DNA of 60,377 nt. Source: Bacteroides sp. (lineage in GTDB: Bacteria > Bacillota > Clostridia > Oscillospirales > Ruminococcaceae). Positions within the stretch are counted from its first letter, which is position 1, and every line of letters begins with the position of its first letter. Below are positions 52,221 to 60,128 of this stretch, piece after piece. Where the stretch lies: positions 1-60,377 of the forward strand of contig JAMPHV010000007.1 of the NCBI GenBank assembly GCA_023663265.1, read 5' to 3'. The translations under genes and the position numbers were made by a program. The notes beneath the pieces were generated by a model. The model saw only the letters and a program-made list of their open reading frames with translations. It did no database searches and had not been told where the DNA came from.

Positions 52221-53123
52221 ATGCTTGAAGATCTTTTTAAGGTGGTAAAAGCGCGTTTTAACGAGGAGACCTCGGACAAGACCGAGGAAAGCGGCGAAAA
52301 CGTCAGCATACCTCAAGATTTGCTGTTTAAGTGCCCGCGCTGCGGTACGGTGGTTTATATGGAGGACTTTGAGAAAAACCGCAGGGTCTGCGCCGCCTGC
52401 AACTATCACGCCCGCCTTAAGTGGCAGGATAGGCTGAGCATGACGGCGGACGCGGACAGCTTTAGGGAATTTGACGCAAATATGACGGGGAAGAATCCCA
52501 TTGATTTTCCCGATTATGAAAAAAAGGTCCGCGAGATGCAGCAAAAGTGCGACACCAAGGAGGCGGTGGTGACGGGCGAGTGTCTTATCCACGGGTACCG
52601 CTGCGTTATCGGTATTATGGACAGCAACTTTATGATGGCAAGCATGGGCAGCGTGGTGGGCGAAAAGATCACAAGACTTTTTGAGTACGCCACAGAGCAC
52701 AAGCTGCCTGTCGTTCTTTTTACCGCCAGCGGCGGAGCGCGAATGCAGGAGGGCATAGTGTCCCTTATGCAGATGGCTAAGACCAGCGGCGCGATAGCAA
52801 GGCACAGCAAGGCGGGGCAATTGTACATAACCGTTCTAACCGACCCTACAACGGGCGGGGTGGAGGCTTCCTTTGCCAGTCTCGGAGATATTATAATTGC
52901 CGAGCCCAAGGTGTTGGTGGGCTTTGCGGGGAGACGGGTAATACAGGACACCATCAAGCAGCAGCTTCCCGACGATTTTCAGACGGCGGAGTTTATGTTA
53001 GAAAACGGGTTTGCGGATATGATCGTGGAAAGGACCATGATGAGAAGAACGTTGGCGAGGATCATGAAGCTGCATAATTACGAGAAGGAAACCGTACAAA
53101 TCGAAAGGAGAATGGGAAAGTAA
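52221..53123 (+). CDS. accD: Acetyl-CoA carboxylase carboxyltransferase, beta subunit
   Basis: Transfers carboxyl from biotin to acetyl-CoA together with AccA. About 300 residues. The N-terminal zinc ribbon reads CPRCG and CAACNYH (four cysteines). The crotonase-like core has FTASGGARMQEG and DPTTGGVEASFA. I chose ATG 52221 (MLEDLFK fits family N termini; AAAGGA 13 bases upstream). ATG 52209, one base from that site, is the alternative. Confidence 0.95.
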   Translation: MLEDLFKVVKARFNEETSDKTEESGENVSIPQDLLFKCPRCGTVVYMEDFEKNRRVCAACNYHARLKWQDRLSMTADADSFREFDANMTGKNPIDFPDYEKKVREMQQKCDTKEAVVTGECLIHGYRCVIGIMDSNFMMASMGSVVGEKITRLFEYATEHKLPVVLFTASGGARMQEGIVSLMQMAKTSGAIARHSKAGQLYITVLTDPTTGGVEASFASLGDIIIAEPKVLVGFAGRRVIQDTIKQQLPDDFQTAEFMLENGFADMIVERTMMRRTLARIMKLHNYEKETVQIERRMGK

Positions 53124-53927
53124 ATGAACAAGCTTACGGCTACCGAGCGGCTTGCGCTGATACGGCATAAAAACCGTCCCACGGTGAGCGATTACATTCC
53201 TGTTATTTTCAATAATTTTTTGGAGCTTCACGGAGACCGCCATTTCGGAGACGATCACGCCGTTATCGGAGGGATCGCCACCTTGAACAGCGTGCCCGTT
53301 ACAGTTTTGGCTAATGTCAAGGGCAGGAACATAGAGGAAAACAAGCGGACCAACTTTTCCATGCCGCACCCCGAGGGCTACCGCAAGGCGTTAAGGCTCG
53401 CCAAGGAGGCGGAGAAGTTCCGCAGACCCGTTATCTGTCTTGTGGACACTCCGGGCGCGTTCTGCGGCATCGAAGCGGAAAAAAGAGGTCAGGGCGAAGC
53501 CATTGCAAGAAATTTAATGGAGTTTATGACCCTGCGCACTCCCGTTATTTCCGTCGTCTTGGGAGAGGGGGGAAGCGGAGGAGCGATGGCGCTGGCGGTA
53601 TGCGACGAGCTGGCTATGCTGGAGAACGCGCTGTATTCGGTCATTTCGCCCCGCGGCTTCGCCTCCATACTTTGGAAGGACCCGGGCAGGGAAAAGGAAG
53701 CCTGCGAGCTTATGAAGATCACGGCGGAGGACCTGGTAAGATTCGGGGTCTGCGATAAAATTATTTCGGAGGCGGTAGGCGGCGCGCACTGCGATATGAA
53801 GCTCACCGCGTCGAACATTGCCGAATATTTATCCGAGTCGGTTTCAAGAATTTCCAAAACGGATATTGACATAATGCTCGAAAATAGGTATAATAAATTC
53901 AGAAAAATCGGAATGTTTGAGGAATAG
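53124..53927 (+). CDS. accA: Acetyl-CoA carboxylase carboxyltransferase, alpha subunit
   Basis: Partner of AccD, 267 residues. Motifs are [45 protein letters not shown] and [12 protein letters not shown]. It starts directly after the accD stop, so translation is coupled. It is somewhat shorter at both ends than the E. coli protein, as usual in Firmicutes. Confidence 0.96.
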   Translation: MNKLTATERLALIRHKNRPTVSDYIPVIFNNFLELHGDRHFGDDHAVIGGIATLNSVPVTVLANVKGRNIEENKRTNFSMPHPEGYRKALRLAKEAEKFRRPVICLVDTPGAFCGIEAEKRGQGEAIARNLMEFMTLRTPVISVVLGEGGSGGAMALAVCDELAMLENALYSVISPRGFASILWKDPGREKEACELMKITAEDLVRFGVCDKIISEAVGGAHCDMKLTASNIAEYLSESVSRISKTDIDIMLENRYNKFRKIGMFEE

Positions 53928-53970
53928 CCTTAAGCTTCCGTTTAAAAAATTCACTGGAGGAAAAATTATT

Positions 53971-54201
53971 ATGGTATTTGAAAAGGTAAGATCTATTATT
54001 ATGGATCAGTTGGACGTAGAAGAGGACAAGGTTACCATGGACGCCGTTATTCAGGACGACCTGGGTGCGGACAGCCTTGACATCGTAGACCTTGTTATGA
54101 GCTTTGAGGAGGAGTTCGATATCGAGATACCCGACGATCAAGTCGAGAATATCAAGACCGTCGGCGATATCGTTAAGTATATTGAGGAAAATGTGGATTA
54201 A
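53971..54201 (+). CDS. acpP: Acyl carrier protein
   Basis: A 76-residue acidic four-helix carrier. The phosphopantetheine serine is in [18 protein letters not shown] 53971 follows GGAGG. As the last gene of the fab operon, it has moved from the usual place beside fabH or fabD. It is followed by a terminator inside a repeat element. Confidence 0.96.
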   Translation: MVFEKVRSIIMDQLDVEEDKVTMDAVIQDDLGADSLDIVDLVMSFEEEFDIEIPDDQVENIKTVGDIVKYIEENVD

Positions 54202-54229
54202 GCTGATAATCCATCTAAATGACATTATT

Positions 54230-54351
54230 GGGGCTGTAAAAAAACACGATCCATTGAAATGGGTCGTGTTTTTCCATAATAATTGACAATTATCAATTAT
54301 CAATTGTCAATTATCAATTTTTTTGTTTTGAGATAGTTTTTTTACAGCCCC
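54230..54351. repeat. Terminator-bearing dispersed repeat, copy 2, with 15-bp terminal inverted repeats
   Basis: A 122-bp element bounded by GGGGCTGTAAAAAAA (54230-54244) and its perfect reverse complement (54337-54351). Inside lie a terminator hairpin, then CATAATAATTGACAATTA, and the palindromic series ATCAATTATCAATTGTCAAT (about 54282-54320). The first 60 bases align block by block with 23482-23541. Confidence 0.7.
54245..54273 (+). terminator. Terminator of the fatty acid synthesis operon
   Basis: CACGATCCAT (54245-54254) pairs with ATGGGTCGTG (54259-54268, one G-T pair) and is followed by TTTTT. It stands 44 bases after the acpP stop, inside the repeat element. Confidence 0.85.
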
Positions 54352-54423
54352 TTTTTTTGTTATTATGCACAGAAAAAAATCGGATTTTTTGGTTACAGCT
54401 TCGTTAATAGTGGCAAAAAAGTC

Positions 54424-54452
54424 TTGATTTTAGGTTTTATTTATGGTAAAAT
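54424..54452 (+). promoter_or_regulatory. Promoter of the GGDEF/EAL gene
   Basis: TTGATT (54424-54429) and TAAAAT (54447-54452) with a 17-base spacer, about 50 bases before the start codon. Confidence 0.6.
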
Positions 54453-54502
54453 TATTATGAGAGAAAATGTATATCCCTTTCGGATAAAAAAGGAAGCATA
54501 AT

Positions 54503-56701
54503 ATGGAAATTGCTTTGATAATTATATCGGCAGCGCTGTTTGTCGGGCTCGCCGTGTCTGTCATAATAACGTGGCTCGCTTTGTCGAGCGCAAAAACGGA
54601 AAGGCTTCGCTTTGACGAGCTTTCCGAAAGCGTTTTTGACTACAGAATGGAGTGGACGGAGGACTTTTCCGAGCTTAAATTCGGCAAAAGTCTTAAAAAG
54701 CTGCTTTTCAACTGCGGGATAACGCCCGACAAGAATTATATCCAAAGCGTATTCGGCTCCGACATAGAGGGCAAGGAGGGCGGTATTTCCCTTTGCGTCA
54801 ACGCGGTAAGGAAAAGCGGAGTAATTTCAGAATACTACTCGTCGGGAGGCATGAGCGGGCTTATACACTGGAAAAGCGTGTCGGTGACGCTGCCGAGCGG
54901 AAAAACAAGGGTCTATTCCCTGGGCAGGGACATAACGGACGAAACCGTTTCGAGAAAGGCGAACGACCAGCTCAGACAGGAGCTTCTGGAGGAATTTGAA
55001 AATATAAAAACAGCCTCCGCCAACGCCGACGCTTCGCTGATATCGCTGGTCACCGAGGGCAGCTCCGTGTACATAAAGACCTCGGGGCGAATATGTGCGC
55101 TTCTCGGCTTTGAAAATACCGATATTATTTATTTGGATCAGTTCCTGTCGCTGGTAAAAAAGGAGGATATACTCGACGTTCAGCGGCAGTTCAATCTTTT
55201 CCTTTCGGGAACGGGCGATTCGCTTTACGTTGAGGCTTCCGTTAAGACGATAACGGGAATTTATCATACCTATACCATTGAATGTAAGTATAACAACGGC
55301 GCAATAGATTACAGGAATTTGCGCACTGGCATGATGTTTGACACCACCATAAGCCGCCTCAACCGCGAGGAGGCTTTCAAGGACAGCCAGCGCGACACGG
55401 TAACGGGGCTTTTTAACCGCAACGGCTTTATGATCGAGGGCGAGGAGTATCTGACGAGCCGCAAGGATAAAGTCAACGGCATTGTGCTGGTTTGCATACA
55501 GGTGGTCAGGTTAAGAAAAATTTCCATGCTTTTTGGGATAGAGGTATCGGATACGCTTTCAAAGCTGTATGCGGAGACTCTTGAAAGAGTTGCGGGAGAT
55601 GCCGCGGTGGTCGGAAAGGTGGGCGTCGAGGATTACGCGCTTATGCTTGAGTGCGGCGATGAGGAGGCGGTAGAGGCGCTGCTGAAAAAGGTCGGCATCG
55701 TGGTTGAAAATTACTGCAACAACGAGACGCTGCCCGCCGTGCTTAAGGAACAGTCCAGCTTTATTGCGGGCGCCTGCTTCTATGACGGAGCGGACGATAT
55801 CTCCGCCCTATACAACAAGGCGAGCGTTACTCTTTTCAGCGGAGCGAGGAGACCCGGTAAAATATGCTGCTTCTTCGACTCGAAGATCGAAAAGGCGGTA
55901 AGCGGACGCGATATTGTCGAGCACGAGATCGGCGAGGCGCTGAAGCTGGGCGAGCTTGAGCTGTACTATCAGCCTAAGATAAGCATAAAAACGGGCGAGA
56001 TAGTGGGCGCGGAGGCTCTGATGCGCTGGAACCACAAGACACAGGGTCTTATAATGCCCAACGAATTTATACACGTGGCAGAGGAAATGGGCATTATCAC
56101 CAAAATAGACGAATGGGGCATGCTCCAGGCGTGCATACAGAACAAAATGTGGCAGGAAAAGGGCTACGACCCCATTAAGATAAGCGTAAATATGTCTCAG
56201 GCGCAGCTTTATCAGACCGACGTCGTCGCCTCGGTAAAGAACGCGCTGGCAGAATCGGGAGTTGACCCGAGCTGTCTCGAGGTCGAGCTTACCGAGACCA
56301 TGGCAATGATAGATATAGACAGGACCATAAGTATTCTGAATTCCTTGAAGGACCTGGGCGTGTCTATTTCGATGGACGACTTCGGAACGGGTTATTCGTC
56401 CCTGTCCTCGCTTAAAATACTGCCGATCGATCTGCTGAAAATCGACAGGAGCCTTGTTTACGATATCGAGACCAACTACACCGCAAGGCAGATCACGAAA
56501 GCCATTGTGGACCTGGGCAAGGCTATGGACCTTACAATATTGGCGGAGGGCGTCGAGACCGAGAAGCAGAAGGATATATTGAACGAGCTGGGCTGCGATA
56601 TCATACAGGGATATCTTTACAGCAAGCCTCAGCCCGCCGCGGTGGTGGAAAGAATGTTCCTTATCCCCGCTATGGAGCGGAAAAAAGAAAAGGTCAACTG
56701 A
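54503..56701 (+). CDS. Membrane-anchored cyclic-di-GMP phosphodiesterase with degenerate GGDEF domain
   Basis: A 732-residue protein: one N-terminal membrane helix (about residues 3-28), a sensor region with one or two PAS-like modules (about 40-285), a GGDEF-type domain (about 290-450), and an EAL domain (about 470-720). The GGDEF signature is replaced by GVEDY, so cyclase activity is unlikely. The EAL domain keeps its catalytic set: EALMRW, the ELTET loop, DDFGTGYSSL, KIDRSLV and EGVET. It probably degrades c-di-GMP under control of the sensor region. AAAAAGGAAGC lies before ATG. It ends 4 bp before the pyridoxamine kinase gene. Confidence 0.9.
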   Translation: MEIALIIISAALFVGLAVSVIITWLALSSAKTERLRFDELSESVFDYRMEWTEDFSELKFGKSLKKLLFNCGITPDKNYIQSVFGSDIEGKEGGISLCVNAVRKSGVISEYYSSGGMSGLIHWKSVSVTLPSGKTRVYSLGRDITDETVSRKANDQLRQELLEEFENIKTASANADASLISLVTEGSSVYIKTSGRICALLGFENTDIIYLDQFLSLVKKEDILDVQRQFNLFLSGTGDSLYVEASVKTITGIYHTYTIECKYNNGAIDYRNLRTGMMFDTTISRLNREEAFKDSQRDTVTGLFNRNGFMIEGEEYLTSRKDKVNGIVLVCIQVVRLRKISMLFGIEVSDTLSKLYAETLERVAGDAAVVGKVGVEDYALMLECGDEEAVEALLKKVGIVVENYCNNETLPAVLKEQSSFIAGACFYDGADDISALYNKASVTLFSGARRPGKICCFFDSKIEKAVSGRDIVEHEIGEALKLGELELYYQPKISIKTGEIVGAEALMRWNHKTQGLIMPNEFIHVAEEMGIITKIDEWGMLQACIQNKMWQEKGYDPIKISVNMSQAQLYQTDVVASVKNALAESGVDPSCLEVELTETMAMIDIDRTISILNSLKDLGVSISMDDFGTGYSSLSSLKILPIDLLKIDRSLVYDIETNYTARQITKAIVDLGKAMDLTILAEGVETEKQKDILNELGCDIIQGYLYSKPQPAAVVERMFLIPAMERKKEKVN

Positions 56702-56705
56702 GATT

Positions 56706-57563
56706 ATGATAAATAAAAATCAGCACAGAGTGGCGGCGATACACGATCTGTCGGGCTTCGGGCGCTGCTCCTTAGCGGTCATAATACCCGTTCTGAGCAG
56801 TATGGGGATACAGTGCTGCCCCGTTCCCACCGCAGTTTTGTCCACACATACGGGGGGCTTCGAGGACGTAGTCATAAAGGACTTGACCGATTATATAAGT
56901 CCCGCTCTTGCTCAGTACAAAAAATTAGAGATAGGCTTCGACGCGGTGTACAGCGGTTTTTTGGCTTCGGCGGAGCAGATAGATCACTGCCTTGAATTTT
57001 TCTCGGCGTATAAGGACAGCCTTAAAATAGTCGATCCCGTAATGGGAGATCACGGCAAGCCGTACCGCACTTATACCGCCGAGCTGTGTAGGCGCATGGG
57101 AGAGCTGGCGGACGTGGCGGACGTTATAACGCCAAATCTTACCGAGGCTGCGATACTCCTTGGGGAGCAGTTTCCCGTGGAGCTGACGGCGGGCGCGGCG
57201 AAAAGCTGGCTCGCGCGGCTCTGCAAAAGAGTTAGGATAGCGGTCATAACTGGGGTCCCCCTTACGGAGGGAGCAATAGCCAACGTGGGCTGCGACCGCG
57301 AGCATGGCGGCTTTTGGCGGGTGGACTGCGACTATGTTCCCGCAAGCTACCCCGGCACGGGAGATATTTTCGCAAGCGTGCTGACAGGCAGCCTGCTTTT
57401 GGGCGACAGTCTCCCCATTGCAATGGACAGAGCCTCCGCCTTTACCCAGATCGCCGTAAAGAACACCTACAGCTACGGGCTGGAGCCGAGAAACGGCGTT
57501 TTGTTCGAGCCGTCCCTCGGGAGACTTAACGACGATACGCCCTGTAATTTTAAACGGTTATAA
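56706..57563 (+). CDS. Pyridoxal/pyridoxamine kinase
   Basis: A 285-residue ribokinase-like enzyme that phosphorylates vitamin B6 forms to replenish PLP. Recognisable features are the N-terminal HDLSGFGRCSLAVIIP, VPTAVLSTHTGGF, DPVMGDHGKPY, TPNLTEAAILLG and the catalytic YPGTGDIFASVLTG. It matches the Firmicute pyridoxamine kinase type. It lies 4 bp after the EAL gene and 2 bp before the next gene, in one unit. PLP demand from the window's aminotransferase is a weak functional link only. Confidence 0.9.
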   Translation: MINKNQHRVAAIHDLSGFGRCSLAVIIPVLSSMGIQCCPVPTAVLSTHTGGFEDVVIKDLTDYISPALAQYKKLEIGFDAVYSGFLASAEQIDHCLEFFSAYKDSLKIVDPVMGDHGKPYRTYTAELCRRMGELADVADVITPNLTEAAILLGEQFPVELTAGAAKSWLARLCKRVRIAVITGVPLTEGAIANVGCDREHGGFWRVDCDYVPASYPGTGDIFASVLTGSLLLGDSLPIAMDRASAFTQIAVKNTYSYGLEPRNGVLFEPSLGRLNDDTPCNFKRL

Positions 57564-57565
57564 AT

Positions 57566-58012
57566 ATGTTGATTTACAAAAAAGCGGAAGCGCTGACCGA
57601 GGCTTTTTCGGTCGAAACGGACAGGTACAGTATATGCGCGCTGCTTAAGCTAAAGGATACCAAGAAGCAGAGAGCGCTTTTGACGGGAAAGCTTATAACG
57701 CTGTTCGACGCGCCCAACCGACTTTCCTCCGATATAGACAGCCTGTTTGACTATTATATAAGCGCCGAGCTTGAGGGAAGAAATAAAACGGCGGTGCCGA
57801 TCGTTGTTTCCTTTGACAGAGACGGGATTTGGATCGCCGCCCCGAGGGGCTTTACGGAAAAGGGAGCGCTTCTCGGGCTTGTGATGAGACTGCGCTCCAC
57901 CATTCCAGCAGCCTATGAGATAAAATGCAGGAACGAAAGGATCAAAGCCGATATCACCATGGGAGTAAAAAACGGACTTCCTTATTTTGAGACTCTATGC
58001 AACAGACCTTGA
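57566..58012 (+). CDS. Unknown 148-residue protein
   Basis: I do not recognise this family. It is soluble, with an N-terminal helical half (YKKAEALTEAFSVETDRYSI, LLKLKDTKKQRALLTGKLI) and a beta-rich second half (VVSFDRDGIWIAAPRGF, ADITMGVKNGLPYF). It has no cysteine cluster, signal peptide or membrane helix. It starts 2 bp after the pyridoxamine kinase stop, so it is certainly in the same transcript and likely coupled in translation. No terminator is evident after it. Confidence 0.75.
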   Translation: MLIYKKAEALTEAFSVETDRYSICALLKLKDTKKQRALLTGKLITLFDAPNRLSSDIDSLFDYYISAELEGRNKTAVPIVVSFDRDGIWIAAPRGFTEKGALLGLVMRLRSTIPAAYEIKCRNERIKADITMGVKNGLPYFETLCNRP

Positions 58013-58129
58013 GCAGCAGTTTTTGCAGGATTTGTTTCAATAAAATTGCAAAAACTGTTATTTTAGTGAAGAAAATGTGTGTATTATCAACAAAATGCAA
58101 TTTTTAAATCAAAAACTTGCAAAAATCTA

Positions 58130-58158
58130 TTGACAAATACGAATGAAACGATTATAAT
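58130..58158 (+). promoter_or_regulatory. Strong promoter of amt-glnB
   Basis: Perfect TTGACA (58130-58135) and perfect TATAAT (58153-58158) with a 17-base spacer. Transcription should begin near 58165. Confidence 0.85.
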
Positions 58159-58164
58159 ATTGAA

Positions 58165-58245
58165 TGTAGAGCAAAGGAGCTTTAGTACACGGGAAAGAGA
58201 AGTGTACCGAGGCTCCTTTATTTTTATATTTTGGGGAATGACCCC
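58165..58245 (+). promoter_or_regulatory. Leader with terminator-like hairpin and an alternative hairpin, upstream of amt
   Basis: AAAGGAGC (58173-58180) pairs with GCTCCTTT (58212-58219), and inside it GTACAC (58185-58190) pairs with GTGTAC (58202-58207). ATTTTTAT follows, giving an intrinsic-terminator shape before the gene. A competing hairpin, TAGAGC-AAAGGA-GCTTTA (58167-58184), uses the same AAAGGAGC bases, so both cannot form at once. Its six-base loop has A at position 1 and G at position 4, as in RNA hairpins bound by ANTAR antiterminators. A small GGGG/CCCC hairpin (58233-58245) precedes the ribosome-binding site. Confidence 0.55.
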
Positions 58246-58267
58246 GCAAAGGAAAGGGCTGATTTAT

Positions 58268-60037
58268 ATGACAGCAGTAAGCTTACGCTTAATCGCCGAA
58301 ACGACCAATATAACGGAAGCGGTCAATGAGGCGTTAAGCTCGACAATTTTCGGTACGACCGGCGTGTGGTTCTTGATAGGCGCGGCGTTGGTGTTCTTTA
58401 TGCAGTGCGGCTTTGCAATGGTGGAAAGCGGCTTCACAAGGGCGAAGAACGCGGGCAATATCATTATGAAGAACCTTATGGACTTTTGTATCGGCACCGT
58501 AGCCTTTACGCTTTTGGGCTTCGGGCTGATGTGCGGGGAGGACGCGCTGTTCGGATTGGTGGGACTTCCCAACCTGGGGATATTCACCGATTTCAACAAT
58601 TTCCCCTGGCATAACTTCGTTTTTAACCTTGTGTTCTGCGCTACTGCGGCTACCATCGTTTCGGGCGCCATGGCGGAGAGAACGAAATTTTCCTCCTACT
58701 GCATTTACTCGGGCATCATAAGCCTTGTTATATATCCGATAGAGGCTCATTGGATATGGGGAGGCGGCTGGCTGTCTCAGCTCGGCTTTGTTGACTTCGC
58801 GGGCTCCACCGCCATACATATGGTGGGCGGTATCGCGGCTCTTATCGGAGCGAAAATGGTGGGTCCCCGTATCGGAAAATTCGGAAAGGACGGAAAGCCC
58901 AAGGCTATTTTGGGACACTCCATGACGCTGGGCGCGCTGGGCGTGTTTATTCTTTGGTTCGGCTGGTACGGCTTCAACGGAGCGGCGGCGGACAGCACGG
59001 ATCATTTGGGTCAGATATTCCTTACCACAACTATCGCTCCCGCCGTTGCGACCTGCGTAACGATGATGTTTACCTGGATAAAGAACGGAAAGCCCGACGT
59101 GTCCATGACTCTCAACGGCTCCTTGGCGGGCTTGGTGGCGGTAACGGCTCCCTGTGCCGATGTTGACGCTTTGGGCTCCGCGGTAATAGGCGCCGTGGCG
59201 GGACTGTTGGTTTGCTTCGGCGTTTGGTTCCTTGACTATAAGCTTAAGATAGACGACCCCGTAGGCGCCGTGGCGGTCCACTGCCTCAACGGTATATGGG
59301 GAACGATTGCGGTAGGCTTGTTCGCCACGGGCAGCGGTCAGGACGGAATAACGGGCTTGTTCTACGGCGGCGGCTTCAAGCAGCTCGGCATACAGCTTAT
59401 CGGCTTCGCGGCGGTTGCGGGCTGGACGGCTTTGACCTGCTCGGTACTGTTCCTTGTCATCAAAAAGACCATAGGTCTTCGTGTTTCCCGTCATGAGGAG
59501 GTAGTGGGTCTCGATTCCACCGAGCACGGTCTGATCTCCTCCTACGCGGACTTTATCCCCGCTATGCACGTTGAGGGCTCCACTAACCATGAGCGCGAGG
59601 TTAACACGCTGGAATCCTCGGGCGTATCGGTAGCGATCGAGCATAAGCCCGCCGAGGCTGCGTCGGTTCCCGCGGGCGACGTGAAGATGACCAAGATCGA
59701 GATAATCACCAAGCTGGAGCGGTTCGAGGCGCTTAAAACAGCCCTTGACGGCATAGGCATCACGGGCATGACGGTGACGAACACCATGGGCTGCGGCATG
59801 CAGAAGGGCTCCACCGAGTTTTACCGCGGCGTTCCCATGGAGCCGCGCCTGCTGCCTAAGGTAAAGGTAGAGGTAGTGGTGTGCAAGGTGCCTGTTGAAA
59901 AGGTCGTCGAAGCGGCTAAGGACGCGCTTTACACCGGTAAGATCGGCGACGGAAAGATATTCGTGTACGACGTTGAAAACGTTTTGAAGGTAAGAACGGG
60001 CGAGGAGGGCTACGACGCTCTCCAGGACAACGAATGA
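58268..60037 (+). CDS. amt: Ammonium transporter fused to a P-II (GlnB) regulatory domain
   Basis: A 589-residue fusion. Residues about 25-430 form an Amt/Rh channel with eleven helices; the pore histidines lie in GSTAIHMVGGIAALIG and VAVHCLNGIWG. A linker (about 430-475) leads to a C-terminal P-II domain (about 478-589) starting VKMTKIEIITKLERFEALK. Its T-loop contains the tyrosine motif EFYRG and ends at PRLLPKVKVEVV. The B-loop region lies in TGKIGDGKIFVYDV. P-II proteins normally block Amt when nitrogen is plentiful, so the fusion builds in the control. ATG 58268 follows AAAGGAAAGGG; longer in-frame readings cross the leader hairpin and are rejected. Confidence 0.95.
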   Translation: MTAVSLRLIAETTNITEAVNEALSSTIFGTTGVWFLIGAALVFFMQCGFAMVESGFTRAKNAGNIIMKNLMDFCIGTVAFTLLGFGLMCGEDALFGLVGLPNLGIFTDFNNFPWHNFVFNLVFCATAATIVSGAMAERTKFSSYCIYSGIISLVIYPIEAHWIWGGGWLSQLGFVDFAGSTAIHMVGGIAALIGAKMVGPRIGKFGKDGKPKAILGHSMTLGALGVFILWFGWYGFNGAAADSTDHLGQIFLTTTIAPAVATCVTMMFTWIKNGKPDVSMTLNGSLAGLVAVTAPCADVDALGSAVIGAVAGLLVCFGVWFLDYKLKIDDPVGAVAVHCLNGIWGTIAVGLFATGSGQDGITGLFYGGGFKQLGIQLIGFAAVAGWTALTCSVLFLVIKKTIGLRVSRHEEVVGLDSTEHGLISSYADFIPAMHVEGSTNHEREVNTLESSGVSVAIEHKPAEAASVPAGDVKMTKIEIITKLERFEALKTALDGIGITGMTVTNTMGCGMQKGSTEFYRGVPMEPRLLPKVKVEVVVCKVPVEKVVEAAKDALYTGKIGDGKIFVYDVENVLKVRTGEEGYDALQDNE

Positions 60038-60095
60038 TACGCTTGTTTTTACGGTAGTATTAGTTGGGTGGAGCCTGTAGGCTTTGCTGATAAAA

Positions 60096-60128
60096 AAGAC
60101 GGCTGCTTTTTAAGCAGTCGTTTTTTTC
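60096..60128 (+). terminator. Terminator of amt-glnB
   Basis: A stem of GACGGCTGCTT with AAGCAGTCGTT (one G-T mismatch pair) is followed by seven Ts, 60 bases after the stop codon. Confidence 0.85.

Noticed and set aside
58334..59644. A 436-codon open frame antisense to amt
   Set aside because: A shadow of the Amt coding sequence; no domain, no ribosome-binding site, and Arg/His-rich composition.
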